Origin: Methylocystis echinoides
GTDB taxonomy: Bacteria; Pseudomonadota; Alphaproteobacteria; Rhizobiales; Beijerinckiaceae
Assembly (NCBI RefSeq): GCF_027923385.1
Contig: NZ_BSEC01000001.1
Coordinates: forward strand, 4,128,001 to 4,192,000
Length of the DNA: 64,000 bases
Direction of reading: 5' to 3'
Part shown: positions 24,917 through 33,386 of the stretch, in pieces
How the letters are laid out: each line of letters begins with the position of its first letter
Position numbering within the stretch: position 1 is the first letter of the stretch
Notes under the pieces: model-generated
Seen by the model: the letters and a program-made list of their open reading frames with translations, nothing else
What the model was told of the DNA's origin: nothing
Database searches by the model: none
Translations under genes and position numbers: made by a program

Positions 24917-27055
24917 CTAGAACGCGGCGCGCAGTCGCAAACCGAACACATTCACCGGCCCGCGCGCGCTATTGTGCGCCGGACTGACGAGCAACTGATA
25001 ATCGAAGGTTGCGTCCAGATTCTTGCCGAAGCCGACCTTGTAATAGGTCTCGAGATTCTTCTCCCCCGCATAGGCGAGCGCGCCGTCTCCGATATAGACG
25101 CTGAGGCCGCCGAGGCCGAAATAGTTGACGCGCGCGCCGCTCAGCCCGCTGAAGGCGAGGCCGCCGCCGATCTCGTCGTCGTCGCGCCCCCAGAGCGTCC
25201 CGCCCGCGACAAGTCCGAAGGAGACGGTCCGGTCGATGTCGGTGTAATCGACGGTCTCGAAACGCCCGTCCGCCATGCTCGCGCGCAGGAAGAAGCCGAG
25301 GTGCGGCATGAGCTGCTGCTTGATGTTGACTCCCCCGCCGGTCTTGACCGACCGCCTGCGGATCGAATCCACCGTCGGCGGAAACTCGCCCGTGACGAAG
25401 GCGTAACGGATCGCGTCATCGACCTTGTTCAGATAGCCATTGTCGCCATAGGCCAGAAACTTGATCGCCCCCGGCTGGCCGAGCAGCTCGTAGCGGGCCT
25501 CGAATTCGGCGACCGCCATGAACTGTCGGAACAGAACCGGCTCGATCTCCTCGCCATTGGGGATGGTCGAGAGCTGGAACACGCCGCCGCGCGCCGTCCA
25601 CCAGTCCTGTTTCCACTCGACCGCGAGGCCGTTCGTATAGCCCCAGGAATCGGCCGCATAATCGAAGGCGCCCATGGAGTTGAAGGCGAAATTGAGAAAG
25701 CCGGTCGTCGGATCATGCGCATAGACGTTGTCGTCGAAGACGTCGCCCACCGCGAATTTGCCCAGCGTGACGATAATGCGATCCTTGTCGACGCGACCGG
25801 AAATCTGGTTTTGCGTCGATTCGAGAACCTCGTTGCGGGCGCCTTCGTCCGCGGCGCGCTCCGTGGTGGAACTGTCGAGGCCGATGATCTGACGCAGAAA
25901 GTAGCGCTGGAAGCGCATATAGGGCGCCGCGCGGCCGACCTTGGCGACGGCGCCGTTCACATAAGAGGCGGCGCCCACGGAATTGGCGAGGCCATAACCG
26001 GCGTCGATCTCGGGATTGAGATAAACCGCGCCGCCTTCCCACAGCCGCACACCCATGAAGATGTTCGACGTCGAGCCGACATCCGCCTTTCCATGAGAGG
26101 GGAAACTGTTGGGACCATCATAGGCGGCGGGGAATTTTGGATAGGCCTGAACGACATTGGTGGTCTGGCCGTGGACGCTGTACTGCTCTTCCCCGCCGCC
26201 GTCATCCCTGCTGGCGCCGCCATTTTGACCATTGCCATGCGACTGGCCGTAATGGATGGCGCCGGGGATGCGGTTCTGCTCGCCGAAGTGATAATTCAGA
26301 CCAAAGCGGAGAAGATGGTTTTCGTTGGCGACGCGGGACACATAGACCTGCCCCTCGCCATTGTCGAAACCCTGCGTGTTGAGCGACTGGCTCAGGAACA
26401 GATATTCGGCGCGCCCCGACCAGTTGTCGGCGAAGGCGTATTCGAAGCCAGCGCCAACGGCGTATTTCATGCGCGACGACTGGGAGTGGCCGGCCTCGAA
26501 CGCCGTTCCGCCGATCGACAGGGTGGCGGGCCCATATGCGCCGCCCGCCGCGACGCCGCCGGTGAGATAGAAAAGCGCCCTGTCCCGCGCGAGGCCGGCG
26601 CGGCCGCGGATGCTGGCGAAATAATTCGCATTCGACCAGGCGTTCAGGGAGAAAACCGGCGGGTAGGGATAGGCCGGGGAAGCGGGGAACGCGCCGATGG
26701 GCGGACGGCGTCCGTCGAGGAGGCTGAGATCTGTCTCGAAACCCCAGACGACGGCGCCGCTCTGCCAGTTGTAGCCCGCCTGCGCGCCGACCGTGACGCC
26801 CGGCCGCATCGGGGAGCGCGCATAAAGATCATAGGCGGGCGACGGAAACCCCGCAGCTGCCTGAAACTCTCCGCCCCCATGCAAGGGAAAGCCAGCCCCG
26901 AGGCTGGCGCCGACATAGAGCCCCGCCCAGTCGTAGACCGGCGCCGGGGCGTCGGCCGCGATGGCGGCGGCGGGCGTCAGCGTCAGCAACAGGGACGCCC
27001 CGCGCATCCCGCGCCGCATCAGCGGAAAAAGGGCGGCTCGTCGAGACGGTTTCAT
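24917..27055 (-). CDS. Fused Omp31-type/OprB-type outer-membrane porin
   Basis: A 712-residue protein with a signal peptide (to about residue 33). Residues about 40-260 are an Omp25/31-like beta-barrel (YDWAGLYVGASLGAGF, an aromatic end FGLNYHFGE). After a Gly/Asp/Asn-rich linker (about 263-290), residues about 291-712 are an OprB/carbohydrate-selective porin (SVHGQTTNVVQAYPKF ... AYDGPNSF, KFAVGDVFDDN, and a C-terminal F). Two complete barrels in one chain are unusual, though long carbohydrate porins of this kind exist in related bacteria. Sugar uptake is possible. The last residue is Phe, as expected for BAM recognition. Confidence 0.82.
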   Translation of the reverse strand: MKPSRRAALFPLMRRGMRGASLLLTLTPAAAIAADAPAPVYDWAGLYVGASLGAGFPLHGGGEFQAAAGFPSPAYDLYARSPMRPGVTVGAQAGYNWQSGAVVWGFETDLSLLDGRRPPIGAFPASPAYPYPPVFSLNAWSNANYFASIRGRAGLARDRALFYLTGGVAAGGAYGPATLSIGGTAFEAGHSQSSRMKYAVGAGFEYAFADNWSGRAEYLFLSQSLNTQGFDNGEGQVYVSRVANENHLLRFGLNYHFGEQNRIPGAIHYGQSHGNGQNGGASRDDGGGEEQYSVHGQTTNVVQAYPKFPAAYDGPNSFPSHGKADVGSTSNIFMGVRLWEGGAVYLNPEIDAGYGLANSVGAASYVNGAVAKVGRAAPYMRFQRYFLRQIIGLDSSTTERAADEGARNEVLESTQNQISGRVDKDRIIVTLGKFAVGDVFDDNVYAHDPTTGFLNFAFNSMGAFDYAADSWGYTNGLAVEWKQDWWTARGGVFQLSTIPNGEEIEPVLFRQFMAVAEFEARYELLGQPGAIKFLAYGDNGYLNKVDDAIRYAFVTGEFPPTVDSIRRRSVKTGGGVNIKQQLMPHLGFFLRASMADGRFETVDYTDIDRTVSFGLVAGGTLWGRDDDEIGGGLAFSGLSGARVNYFGLGGLSVYIGDGALAYAGEKNLETYYKVGFGKNLDATFDYQLLVSPAHNSARGPVNVFGLRLRAAF

Positions 27056-27068
27056 CTGCTTTGGTTTA

Positions 27069-27095
27069 GAGCATGAGGCGAAAAGGCGGAATCCG
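27069..27095 (+). repeat. Dispersed repeat unit, copy A
   Basis: A 27-base unit beginning GAGCATGAGGCG and ending GGAATCCG. It matches the unit at 29931-29957 at 25 of 27 positions in the opposite orientation, and the two flank the ATP-grasp operon. A weaker relative lies near 47300-47335. Confidence 0.6.
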
Positions 27096-27328
27096 GGCTG
27101 TTCACGAAAACGATGCGATGCGCGCGAACATGTCTAGCGCAGGAAGCTGTCGAAGGTCATGGCGCGTCTGCCGTCAAGATGGCGTTTCACGTCGCTTATC
27201 GGCCGCCTGTGTGATTCCTGTGACAGAAGCCGGCGGCGCAACTGGCACGCTTCTTGTGTCCTCATGCCTGCAGCGTGACGCCGCGACGCCCGGAATGAGC
27301 GGGCGCCGGCCAAAAGAGGAGCGTCGGA

Positions 27329-28774
27329 GTGGACCTTCGCGTGACGCAATTCGATGAAATGGGCGGCGCCGATGGCGCGACCCGCTTTCCCTATCAGAAG
27401 CTTGCGCAATGGCTCGCCGGCGTCCCGACGGAACTCCTCGCCTCGCGGCGCGAACAGGCCGAACTCCTCTTCCGCCGCATCGGCATCACTTTCGCCGTCT
27501 ATGGCGCGCAGGAGGCGACAGAGCGGCTCATTCCCTTCGATATTCTGCCGCGCATCATCGCCCGCAGTGAATGGTCGGCGCTCGAGCGCGGTCTCGTGCA
27601 GCGCGTCACCGCGCTCAATCTCTTCCTCAAGGACATCTATGGCGCCGGCGAGATCCTGAGGGCCGGCAAGGTTCCCGCCGAACTCGTCTACGGCAATCCC
27701 GGCTATTGCCCGGAGATGGCGGGCCGGCGCGTGCCGCACGACGTCTTCGTTCATATCGCGGGCGTCGACATTGTGCGCACGGACGACCACGGCTTCTATG
27801 TGCTCGAGGACAACGCCCGCACGCCGTCCGGCGTCTCCTACATGCTGGAGAACCGCGAGGTGATGATGCGGCTCTTCCCCGATCTCTTCGCCATGCATCG
27901 GGTGGCGCCGATCGAGGATTATCCCGACGAGCTGCTGGCGACGCTCCGCTCCGTCGCGCCGCCGCGCGCCGGCCATGATCCGACCATCGCGCTGATGACG
28001 CCGGGCCAATATAATTCAGCCTATTACGAGCACTCCTTCCTGGCCGACAAGCTCGGCGTGGAGCTCGTCGAAGGCCGCGATCTCTTCGTCAAGGACGACA
28101 TCGTCTACATGCGCACGACCGAGGGGCCGCGCCGCGTCGACGTGATCTACCGGCGCATCGACGACGACTTCCTCGATCCGCTGACCTTCCGCCCGGACTC
28201 GGCGCTGGGCGTGGCCGGCCTGATGGGCGCCTATCATGCGGGCAATGTGACGCTCGCCAATGCAGTCGGCACCGGCGTCGCCGACGACAAGGCGATGTAC
28301 ACCTACATGCCGGACATCATCCGCTTCTATCTCGGCGAGGAGCCGCTGCTGCAAAACGTCCCGACATGGCGCTGCCGCGAGCCGGAATCGCTTCGCTATG
28401 TTCTCGATCACCTCGACGAACTGGTCGTGAAGGAGGTGAACGGCTCCGGCGGCTACGGGATGCTGGTCGGCCCGCACGCTTCAAAGGCGCAGATCGAGGA
28501 GTTTCGCGCCAAGCTCAAGGCCAATCCGGACAATTTCATCGCACAGCCCACTCTGGCGCTCTCCACCTGCCCGATCTCCGTGGCGCAGGGAATTGCGCCG
28601 CGCCATGTCGATCTGCGGCCTTTTGTGCTGCAGGGCGCCCATGGCGTGCGCGTCGTGCCCGGCGGGCTCACCCGCGTCGCCATGACCGAGAAATCGCTGG
28701 TCGTGAATTCGAGCCAGGGCGGCGGCACCAAGGACACCTGGGTGATCGACGACGCCATCATGGGAGCCGCCTGA
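27329..28774 (+). CDS. Circularly permuted ATP-grasp protein
   Basis: A 481-residue protein. Blocks GYCPEMAG, FYVLEDNARTPSGVSYMLENR and VNGSGGYGMLVGPHAS are signatures of the circularly permuted ATP-grasp type 1 family (former DUF404/DUF407). Such enzymes are predicted to join a carboxylate to an amine with ATP, probably making a peptide-like bond. Start is GTG (VDLRVTQFDEM). The operon continues with an alpha-E protein and a transglutaminase-like protein, a combination conserved in many proteobacteria and predicted to synthesise or modify an unknown peptide. Confidence 0.88.
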   Translation: MDLRVTQFDEMGGADGATRFPYQKLAQWLAGVPTELLASRREQAELLFRRIGITFAVYGAQEATERLIPFDILPRIIARSEWSALERGLVQRVTALNLFLKDIYGAGEILRAGKVPAELVYGNPGYCPEMAGRRVPHDVFVHIAGVDIVRTDDHGFYVLEDNARTPSGVSYMLENREVMMRLFPDLFAMHRVAPIEDYPDELLATLRSVAPPRAGHDPTIALMTPGQYNSAYYEHSFLADKLGVELVEGRDLFVKDDIVYMRTTEGPRRVDVIYRRIDDDFLDPLTFRPDSALGVAGLMGAYHAGNVTLANAVGTGVADDKAMYTYMPDIIRFYLGEEPLLQNVPTWRCREPESLRYVLDHLDELVVKEVNGSGGYGMLVGPHASKAQIEEFRAKLKANPDNFIAQPTLALSTCPISVAQGIAPRHVDLRPFVLQGAHGVRVVPGGLTRVAMTEKSLVVNSSQGGGTKDTWVIDDAIMGAA

Positions 28775-28911
28775 TGCTCGATGCGCAGCATCCTTTCGAG
28801 GATTTCGAGCGGCGCAGCCCTGACGCGGCGGAAGGCGCGCCCCGCCTCCCGGCGCCGCTGGCGACCATCATCAAGGACATCACGCGCGCACGCGCGCAAA
28901 CGGAACGCCAC

Positions 28912-29859
28912 ATGCTTTCCAGCACCGCCGACAATCTCTACTGGCTTGCGCGCTACATGGAGCGCGCTGATTTTCTTGCACGCGCCATCGAAGCCTCACG
29001 CCGGCTCGCCGCCCTGCCGAAAGCCTATGGCGGCGCCGACAGCGAATGGGAAAGCGTGCTGCTTTCGTCCGGCGCCTCCTCGGCCTTCGAAGCGACCGGC
29101 AAGCCGGTCAATGAATCGAATGTCATCGAGTTTCTCACCTTCTCCCGTGACAATCCCGGCTCGATTCGCAACTGCATCGAATTCGCGCGCACCAACGCCC
29201 GCGCGGTGCGCACGGCGCTGACGGTGGAGATGTGGGAGGCGATCAACGGCGCCTATCTGGAACTGAAGGCGATGGAGGCGCGGCGCGGCGCCTATTCGAG
29301 CGACGAACTCGGCCGCTTTCTCGAATTCGTGAAACAGACCTCGCTCACCTATGACGGCGGCGCCTATCGCACCATGCTGCGCAACGACGCCTACTGGTTT
29401 TCGCGCGTGGGACTCTTCGTCGAGCGCGCCGACAATACGGCGCGGCTGCTCGATGTGAAGTATCATGTTCTGCTGCCGGAAAAGGAACTCGTCGGCGGCT
29501 CGCTCGACTATTTCCAGTGGTCGGCGATCCTGCGCGCCGTCTCGGCCCACACCGCCTACCATTGGGTCTATCGCACCAGCATGAAGCCCTGGCTCGTCGC
29601 CGATCTTCTGATCTTGCGTCCCGAGATGCCGCGCTCGCTCATCTCCTGCTACGAGAGCATCGTGCGCAATCTCGACAATCTCGCCCGCGCCCATGGGCGT
29701 CAGGGCGCCGCGCAGCGTCAGGCGCGCAGCACCTACGGGAAGCTCGAAACGCTCACCATGGAAAACGTCTTCCAGGGCGGGCTCCATGAATTCGTGCAGA
29801 GCTTCATCAGCGAGAACAACAAGCTTGGCGCGCTGATCTCCGAACAATATCTCTTTTAG
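28912..29859 (+). CDS. Alpha-E domain protein
   Basis: A 315-residue all-helical protein. MLSSTADNLYWLARYMERAD is the usual beginning of the alpha-E (DUF403) family, so the ATG at 28912 is preferred. An earlier in-frame ATG at 28773, overlapping the ATP-grasp stop as ATGA, would add 46 residues without family similarity but would fit translational coupling. Other family blocks are YWFSRVGLFVERADNTARLL and YHWVYRTSMKPW. The role is unknown; alpha-E proteins always accompany circularly permuted ATP-grasps and probably bind the product or substrate. Confidence 0.85.
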   Translation: MLSSTADNLYWLARYMERADFLARAIEASRRLAALPKAYGGADSEWESVLLSSGASSAFEATGKPVNESNVIEFLTFSRDNPGSIRNCIEFARTNARAVRTALTVEMWEAINGAYLELKAMEARRGAYSSDELGRFLEFVKQTSLTYDGGAYRTMLRNDAYWFSRVGLFVERADNTARLLDVKYHVLLPEKELVGGSLDYFQWSAILRAVSAHTAYHWVYRTSMKPWLVADLLILRPEMPRSLISCYESIVRNLDNLARAHGRQGAAQRQARSTYGKLETLTMENVFQGGLHEFVQSFISENNKLGALISEQYLF

Positions 29860-29862
29860 AAC

Positions 29863-29891
29863 CCTGCCGCTTTTCAGTGGAACGCGGCAGG
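29863..29891 (+). terminator. Weak hairpin after the alpha-E gene
   Basis: An 8-bp stem CCTGCCGC / GCGGCAGG just after the stop codon with no T-run. It may attenuate rather than end the operon, as the transglutaminase gene follows. Confidence 0.4.
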
Positions 29892-29930
29892 ATCCCGGTC
29901 CCTTTTCCCCGCATGTTTCTTGCGAAAGGT

Positions 29931-29957
29931 CGGATTCCGCCTTTTCGCATCGTGCTC
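29931..29957 (-). repeat. Dispersed repeat unit, copy B
   Basis: An inverted copy of the 27-base unit at 27069-27095, with two mismatches. It sits between the alpha-E and transglutaminase genes. Confidence 0.6.
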
Positions 29958-30041
29958 CAGACACGCGCAGCGCCCGCTCTACCCTGCCGCGGGCGATTCC
30001 CGGAGACGGGACTGGGCGTGGCGTTCGAACAGGCTTCTCTC

Positions 30042-30866
30042 ATGCGCATTCGCATCCGACACGAAACGAGCTATCGCTACCAGGAGCCCGCCAAGTCGGC
30101 GATACAGCATCTGCGGCTCACGCCGCGCAATTACGCCGGCCAGCACGTCAAGGACTGGCGCATCGATGTGGACCGTGACTGCCGGCTGATCAGCTCCGAG
30201 GACGCCTTTGGAAACATCGTGCATCGCTTCACGGCCGACGGGCCGCTCGAGTCGATCACGACGATCGTCGAGGGCGAGATCGACACCTTCGACACGTCCG
30301 GGGTCGCCTCCGGCGCGCTGGAGCGGTTTCCGCCGGCGCTCTATCTGCGGCCGACTCCGCTGACGGCGCCCGACGCCGCGCTGACCGATTTCGCCCGCGC
30401 GGCGACGGCGCGCGAGACCAGCTCGCTGGCCGCGCTGCATGCGCTGCTCACCGCCATCTACGAGCGGATGACGTTCGACACCGACGCGACCCACGCCGCG
30501 ACGACGGCGGCGGAAGCTTTTGCGCAGGGCAAGGGCGTCTGTCAGGATTTCGCGCATCTTTTCATCGCCGGCGCGCGGGCGATCGGCGCCCCGGCGCGCT
30601 ATGTCAGCGGCTATTATCTGCGCAGCGACGGCGACGCGCAGGTCGCCGGACACGCCTGGTCCGAGGCCTATGTCCCCGATCTCGGCTGGGTGGGCTTCGA
30701 TCCGGCGCATGGCGTCTCGCCCGGGGAGCGCCATGTGCGCCTGGCGGCCGCGCTGGATTATCTGAGCGCCGCCCCGATCCGGGGCGCCCGCGCCGGCGGC
30801 GGCGGCGAGACGATGGAAGTCCGGGTCCGCGTCGCGGGGACGCAGACCCAGAGCCAGTCACAGTAA
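30042..30866 (+). CDS. Transglutaminase-like cysteine peptidase of the ATP-grasp operon
   Basis: A 274-residue protein. The N-terminal bacterial transglutaminase-associated domain starts MRIRIRHETSYRYQEP. The catalytic core has Cys167 (GVCQDFAH), His204 (AGHAWSEAY) and Asp220 (WVGFDPAHG). Members probably cleave or rearrange amide bonds. It is the third gene of the ATP-grasp/alpha-E/transglutaminase set. The ATG at 30042 is the family start; upstream codons to 29877 overlap repeat sequence. Confidence 0.88.
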   Translation: MRIRIRHETSYRYQEPAKSAIQHLRLTPRNYAGQHVKDWRIDVDRDCRLISSEDAFGNIVHRFTADGPLESITTIVEGEIDTFDTSGVASGALERFPPALYLRPTPLTAPDAALTDFARAATARETSSLAALHALLTAIYERMTFDTDATHAATTAAEAFAQGKGVCQDFAHLFIAGARAIGAPARYVSGYYLRSDGDAQVAGHAWSEAYVPDLGWVGFDPAHGVSPGERHVRLAAALDYLSAAPIRGARAGGGGETMEVRVRVAGTQTQSQSQ

Positions 30867-30867
30867 A

Positions 30868-31221
30868 TTACGCCGCCACCCGGTCGCTGGCGGGGGTTTC
30901 AGCCTCGGCCGCCGGTCCCTCTGTCCAGCGCAGGCCGGCGTCGCCATAGCTCAGGCTCGCCGCGCCCTGCTTCTGCAGCGCATCGATGACGCGAGGCCAG
31001 ACCCCCTTCTTTTCCCAGCGATGATAACGCGTATAGGTTGTATACCATTTGCCGAACTCGGCCGGCAGGTCGCGCTAGGGAGAACCCGTGCGGGCGATCC
31101 AGAACACGCCTTCGAGGAACAGCCGGTTATCGCGACCATGGCAGCCGGGATCGCCGTCTTTTCCGGGAAGAAGCGGCGCTACGGCCGCCCATAGATCGTC
31201 AGTCAATATTCTGTCAGCCAC
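30868..31221 (-). pseudogene. IS5/IS427-type transposase N-terminal remnant with internal stop
   Basis: A GTG-started frame reads VADRILTDDLWAAVAPLLPG, then a typical DNRLFLEGVFWIARTGSP. A TAG replaces the expected Trp codon at codon 49, and RDLPAEFGKWYTTYTRYHRW follows in the same frame. The DDE catalytic part is missing; the last 40 codons are not transposase-like. This is the first half of orfA of an IS5-group element, dead by both a nonsense change and a truncation. Confidence 0.82.
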
Positions 31222-31516
31222 CACAGCCCTCCATGGATCGTCGAAAAGGACCAGCCCCCTGGTCCGGGATGAGGGGCGTTTCGGCGCGCTGTCCGCGCCC
31301 CGCCCCGCAAATCACCCAGCAACAATGCTACCTAAGGTTGTATTCTTGTCAACACGAGCTTTGCAGTAAATATTTGGTTAACGCCCCGGCCGAATCTCGT
31401 TAATTCTCTCTTTGTGGACAAAGCTCCGGGGCAAAGCGGCGCGGCCCGCTTGCGACTCGCGCAGGGCTGTGGCACAAGGCGCTCATCCACGCGGCCGGCG
31501 GCCGCAGGAAACCCGC
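31222..31516. other. Intergenic stretch before tRNA-Thr
   Basis: This holds the upstream flank of the IS remnant and the tRNA promoter region. It is locally A/T-richer (31321-31410). No gene is seen. IS ends could not be identified by eye. Confidence 0.4.
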
Positions 31517-31592
<76 letters not shown>

Positions 31593-31699
31593 CTTTTTCC
31601 AGCAAATTCAGAGGACTTAGCGAAGCGGAAAGCGACGCTTCGCGACGCTTCGGAACAGAACAGAGCGCGAAGACCCAGAATAAGTTGGGTGAAATCAGG

Positions 31700-32005
31700 G
31701 TGGCGCGTTCACTGTCTGGTCGCGCGCCCCTCGGTCAGTCCCCCGCCGCTGAAAAAGAAAACGCCGCCCCGGCTGGTCCCCGGAACGGCGCAAAACACAA
31801 TGAGAAAGCATTCGCTTTCGACGCAAATCCTTGCCCGCGCGGCGAGCGTCTGTCAATCGCCTCGGAGCTTCGCGACCTTGCGAGGGCGCTAAGGCGCGGC
31901 CCCGGCCCGCTGCGGGCCGACCCGGAGACCGTTCTTTCGGCCAAGCATGAAGTCGCCGGCCGGCTTTGCCAGCTCGCCAAGCGGTTGGAGGCGGCCAATG
32001 TCTAA
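31700..32005 (+). CDS. Small hypothetical protein of the element
   Basis: A 101-residue frame from a GTG. The C-terminal half, GERLSIASELRDLARALRRG ... VLSAKHEVAGRLCQLAKRLE, is helical and charged. Its stop overlaps the start of the next gene by eight bases, which supports translation, but the start has only a weak ribosome site. No family is recognised. Confidence 0.45.
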   Translation: MARSLSGRAPLGQSPAAEKENAAPAGPRNGAKHNEKAFAFDANPCPRGERLSIASELRDLARALRRGPGPLRADPETVLSAKHEVAGRLCQLAKRLEAANV

Positions 32006-32960
32006 CGCCGCCGCCCTCTCCATCGTCCGTCTTCCGCGCCGCCAGCGCTTCACGTCCATCGATAATCGCATCCTCTCGGGGGGATATCTCACCTTGGAGG
32101 CGATCGGGATGCTTTCGCACCTGTTGAGCCGACCTGATGACTGGACCGTTTCAATCCAGCAGCTCGCCACGCACTTCAAATGCGGGCGCGACAAAGTGCA
32201 GCGCATCATGAACGAGTTGCGCGATGCCGGCCACGCTCGGTTGCGGGCCATTCGTGAGGATGGCCGGCTGAGGGGCAAGCGCTGGGAGATTTCCGAGGAA
32301 CGGGACGGCTCCAACGAAGCCGCGCAAGCGAAAGCGACGCAGGATTTCAGACAGCCTGAAAACCCGGTTGTCTGTGAGGGCTCAGAAAGCCTGGAAAACA
32401 GACAGCCGGAAAACCGGCCTGTCAAAAGACTAAAGAATGAATATAACAAAATACCCCCTAAATCCCCCAGCGAGGTGACGCCCGACACGGGGCCGAGCTT
32501 CGACGAATTCGAACGGGCGTATCCGTTCGGCGACGCCGACCCCTGCCAGGCCATGCGCTACTTCCGGGGGCTTCGATCCGATGACCGCCGCAAGGTGCTG
32601 GCCCATGCGCCCGGCTACGTCGCTGACCGAAAGGCGCGAGGGCTGCCGGTCGCAGCGCCGCAAACCTACCTGCGTTGTCGCATTTGGGAGGCCCAATTGG
32701 GCATTCGGAATGGTGATGCTGGCAGGACGGCGGCTCGTCCCCGAGACGCGCAGTCTCAGGGAGCTTCGATGGCTTCGCGGACGGGCAATAGCGGGATTTA
32801 TCAGTTTCCGGACGGAAAGTGGTTTCTGAGCGACGGCACGAAGAACCTCGCTGCGTGGAACGACTATGAGCGGCGCAGTGGCATTCGCAACCTGTCGCTC
32901 TACCGGCCGGACCCATGGCCGCCCGGCCACGGGCTTTCGTCCTATCACCGTGCGGCTTAG
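31998..32960 (+). CDS. Replication-type winged-helix protein of the element
   Basis: A 320-residue protein. Residues about 25-110 form a winged helix (RILSGGYLTLEAIGMLSHLL, VSIQQLATHFKCGRDKVQRI), as in phage O-like and plasmid Rep proteins. A charged linker follows, and residues about 165-220 (SFDEFERAYPFGDADPCQAM ... YLRCRIWE) match a C-terminal block seen in prophage replication proteins. It probably binds the element's origin and may recruit a host helicase. No primase or helicase motif is visible. Start ATG overlaps the preceding gene. Confidence 0.65.
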   Translation: MSNAAALSIVRLPRRQRFTSIDNRILSGGYLTLEAIGMLSHLLSRPDDWTVSIQQLATHFKCGRDKVQRIMNELRDAGHARLRAIREDGRLRGKRWEISEERDGSNEAAQAKATQDFRQPENPVVCEGSESLENRQPENRPVKRLKNEYNKIPPKSPSEVTPDTGPSFDEFERAYPFGDADPCQAMRYFRGLRSDDRRKVLAHAPGYVADRKARGLPVAAPQTYLRCRIWEAQLGIRNGDAGRTAARPRDAQSQGASMASRTGNSGIYQFPDGKWFLSDGTKNLAAWNDYERRSGIRNLSLYRPDPWPPGHGLSSYHRAA

Positions 32961-32974
32961 CGAGGCGCGAGCGA

Positions 32975-33340
32975 ATGGCTGACTGGCCCTACAACACCGC
33001 CGCGTGGCAACGTCTGCGCAGGGCAAAGCTCGCCGTGACACCGCTTTGCGAGCCGTGCGAGCGGCGAGGCGACATCGTTGCTGCGAACGCGGTCGACCAT
33101 CGCGTGAGCATCGCGAGTGGGGGCGATCCGTTCCCCCCGCTGAACGGGCTCATGGCCATGTGTCACGCCTGCCACAACACGAAGACAGCCGCCGTCGATC
33201 GCGCGGGCGGCAAGGGTGTGAGGTTCAAGGGCTGCGACGTGAACGGGCTGCCGATCGACGACGCGCATCCGTTCCTCGCCGAGGGGGATACCCCCTCGAA
33301 AGACGGGAAAGAGGGGGATCGGGACCGATGGGGGACATAG
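32975..33340 (+). CDS. HNH endonuclease
   Basis: A 121-residue protein. Two zinc-binding Cys pairs (CEPC near residue 26 and CHACHN near 68) flank the HNH core AVDHRVSI. HNH proteins next to terminase are needed for cos-type cleavage and packaging in HK97-like phages and in cf-PICIs. It starts 14 bases after the replication-type gene and is followed by the large terminase gene after 46 bases. Confidence 0.9.
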   Translation: MADWPYNTAAWQRLRRAKLAVTPLCEPCERRGDIVAANAVDHRVSIASGGDPFPPLNGLMAMCHACHNTKTAAVDRAGGKGVRFKGCDVNGLPIDDAHPFLAEGDTPSKDGKEGDRDRWGT

Positions 33341-33386
33341 GAATAGACTTAGTTAAATCGTCCACCAAAACAAAGGCTTGAAAAAA

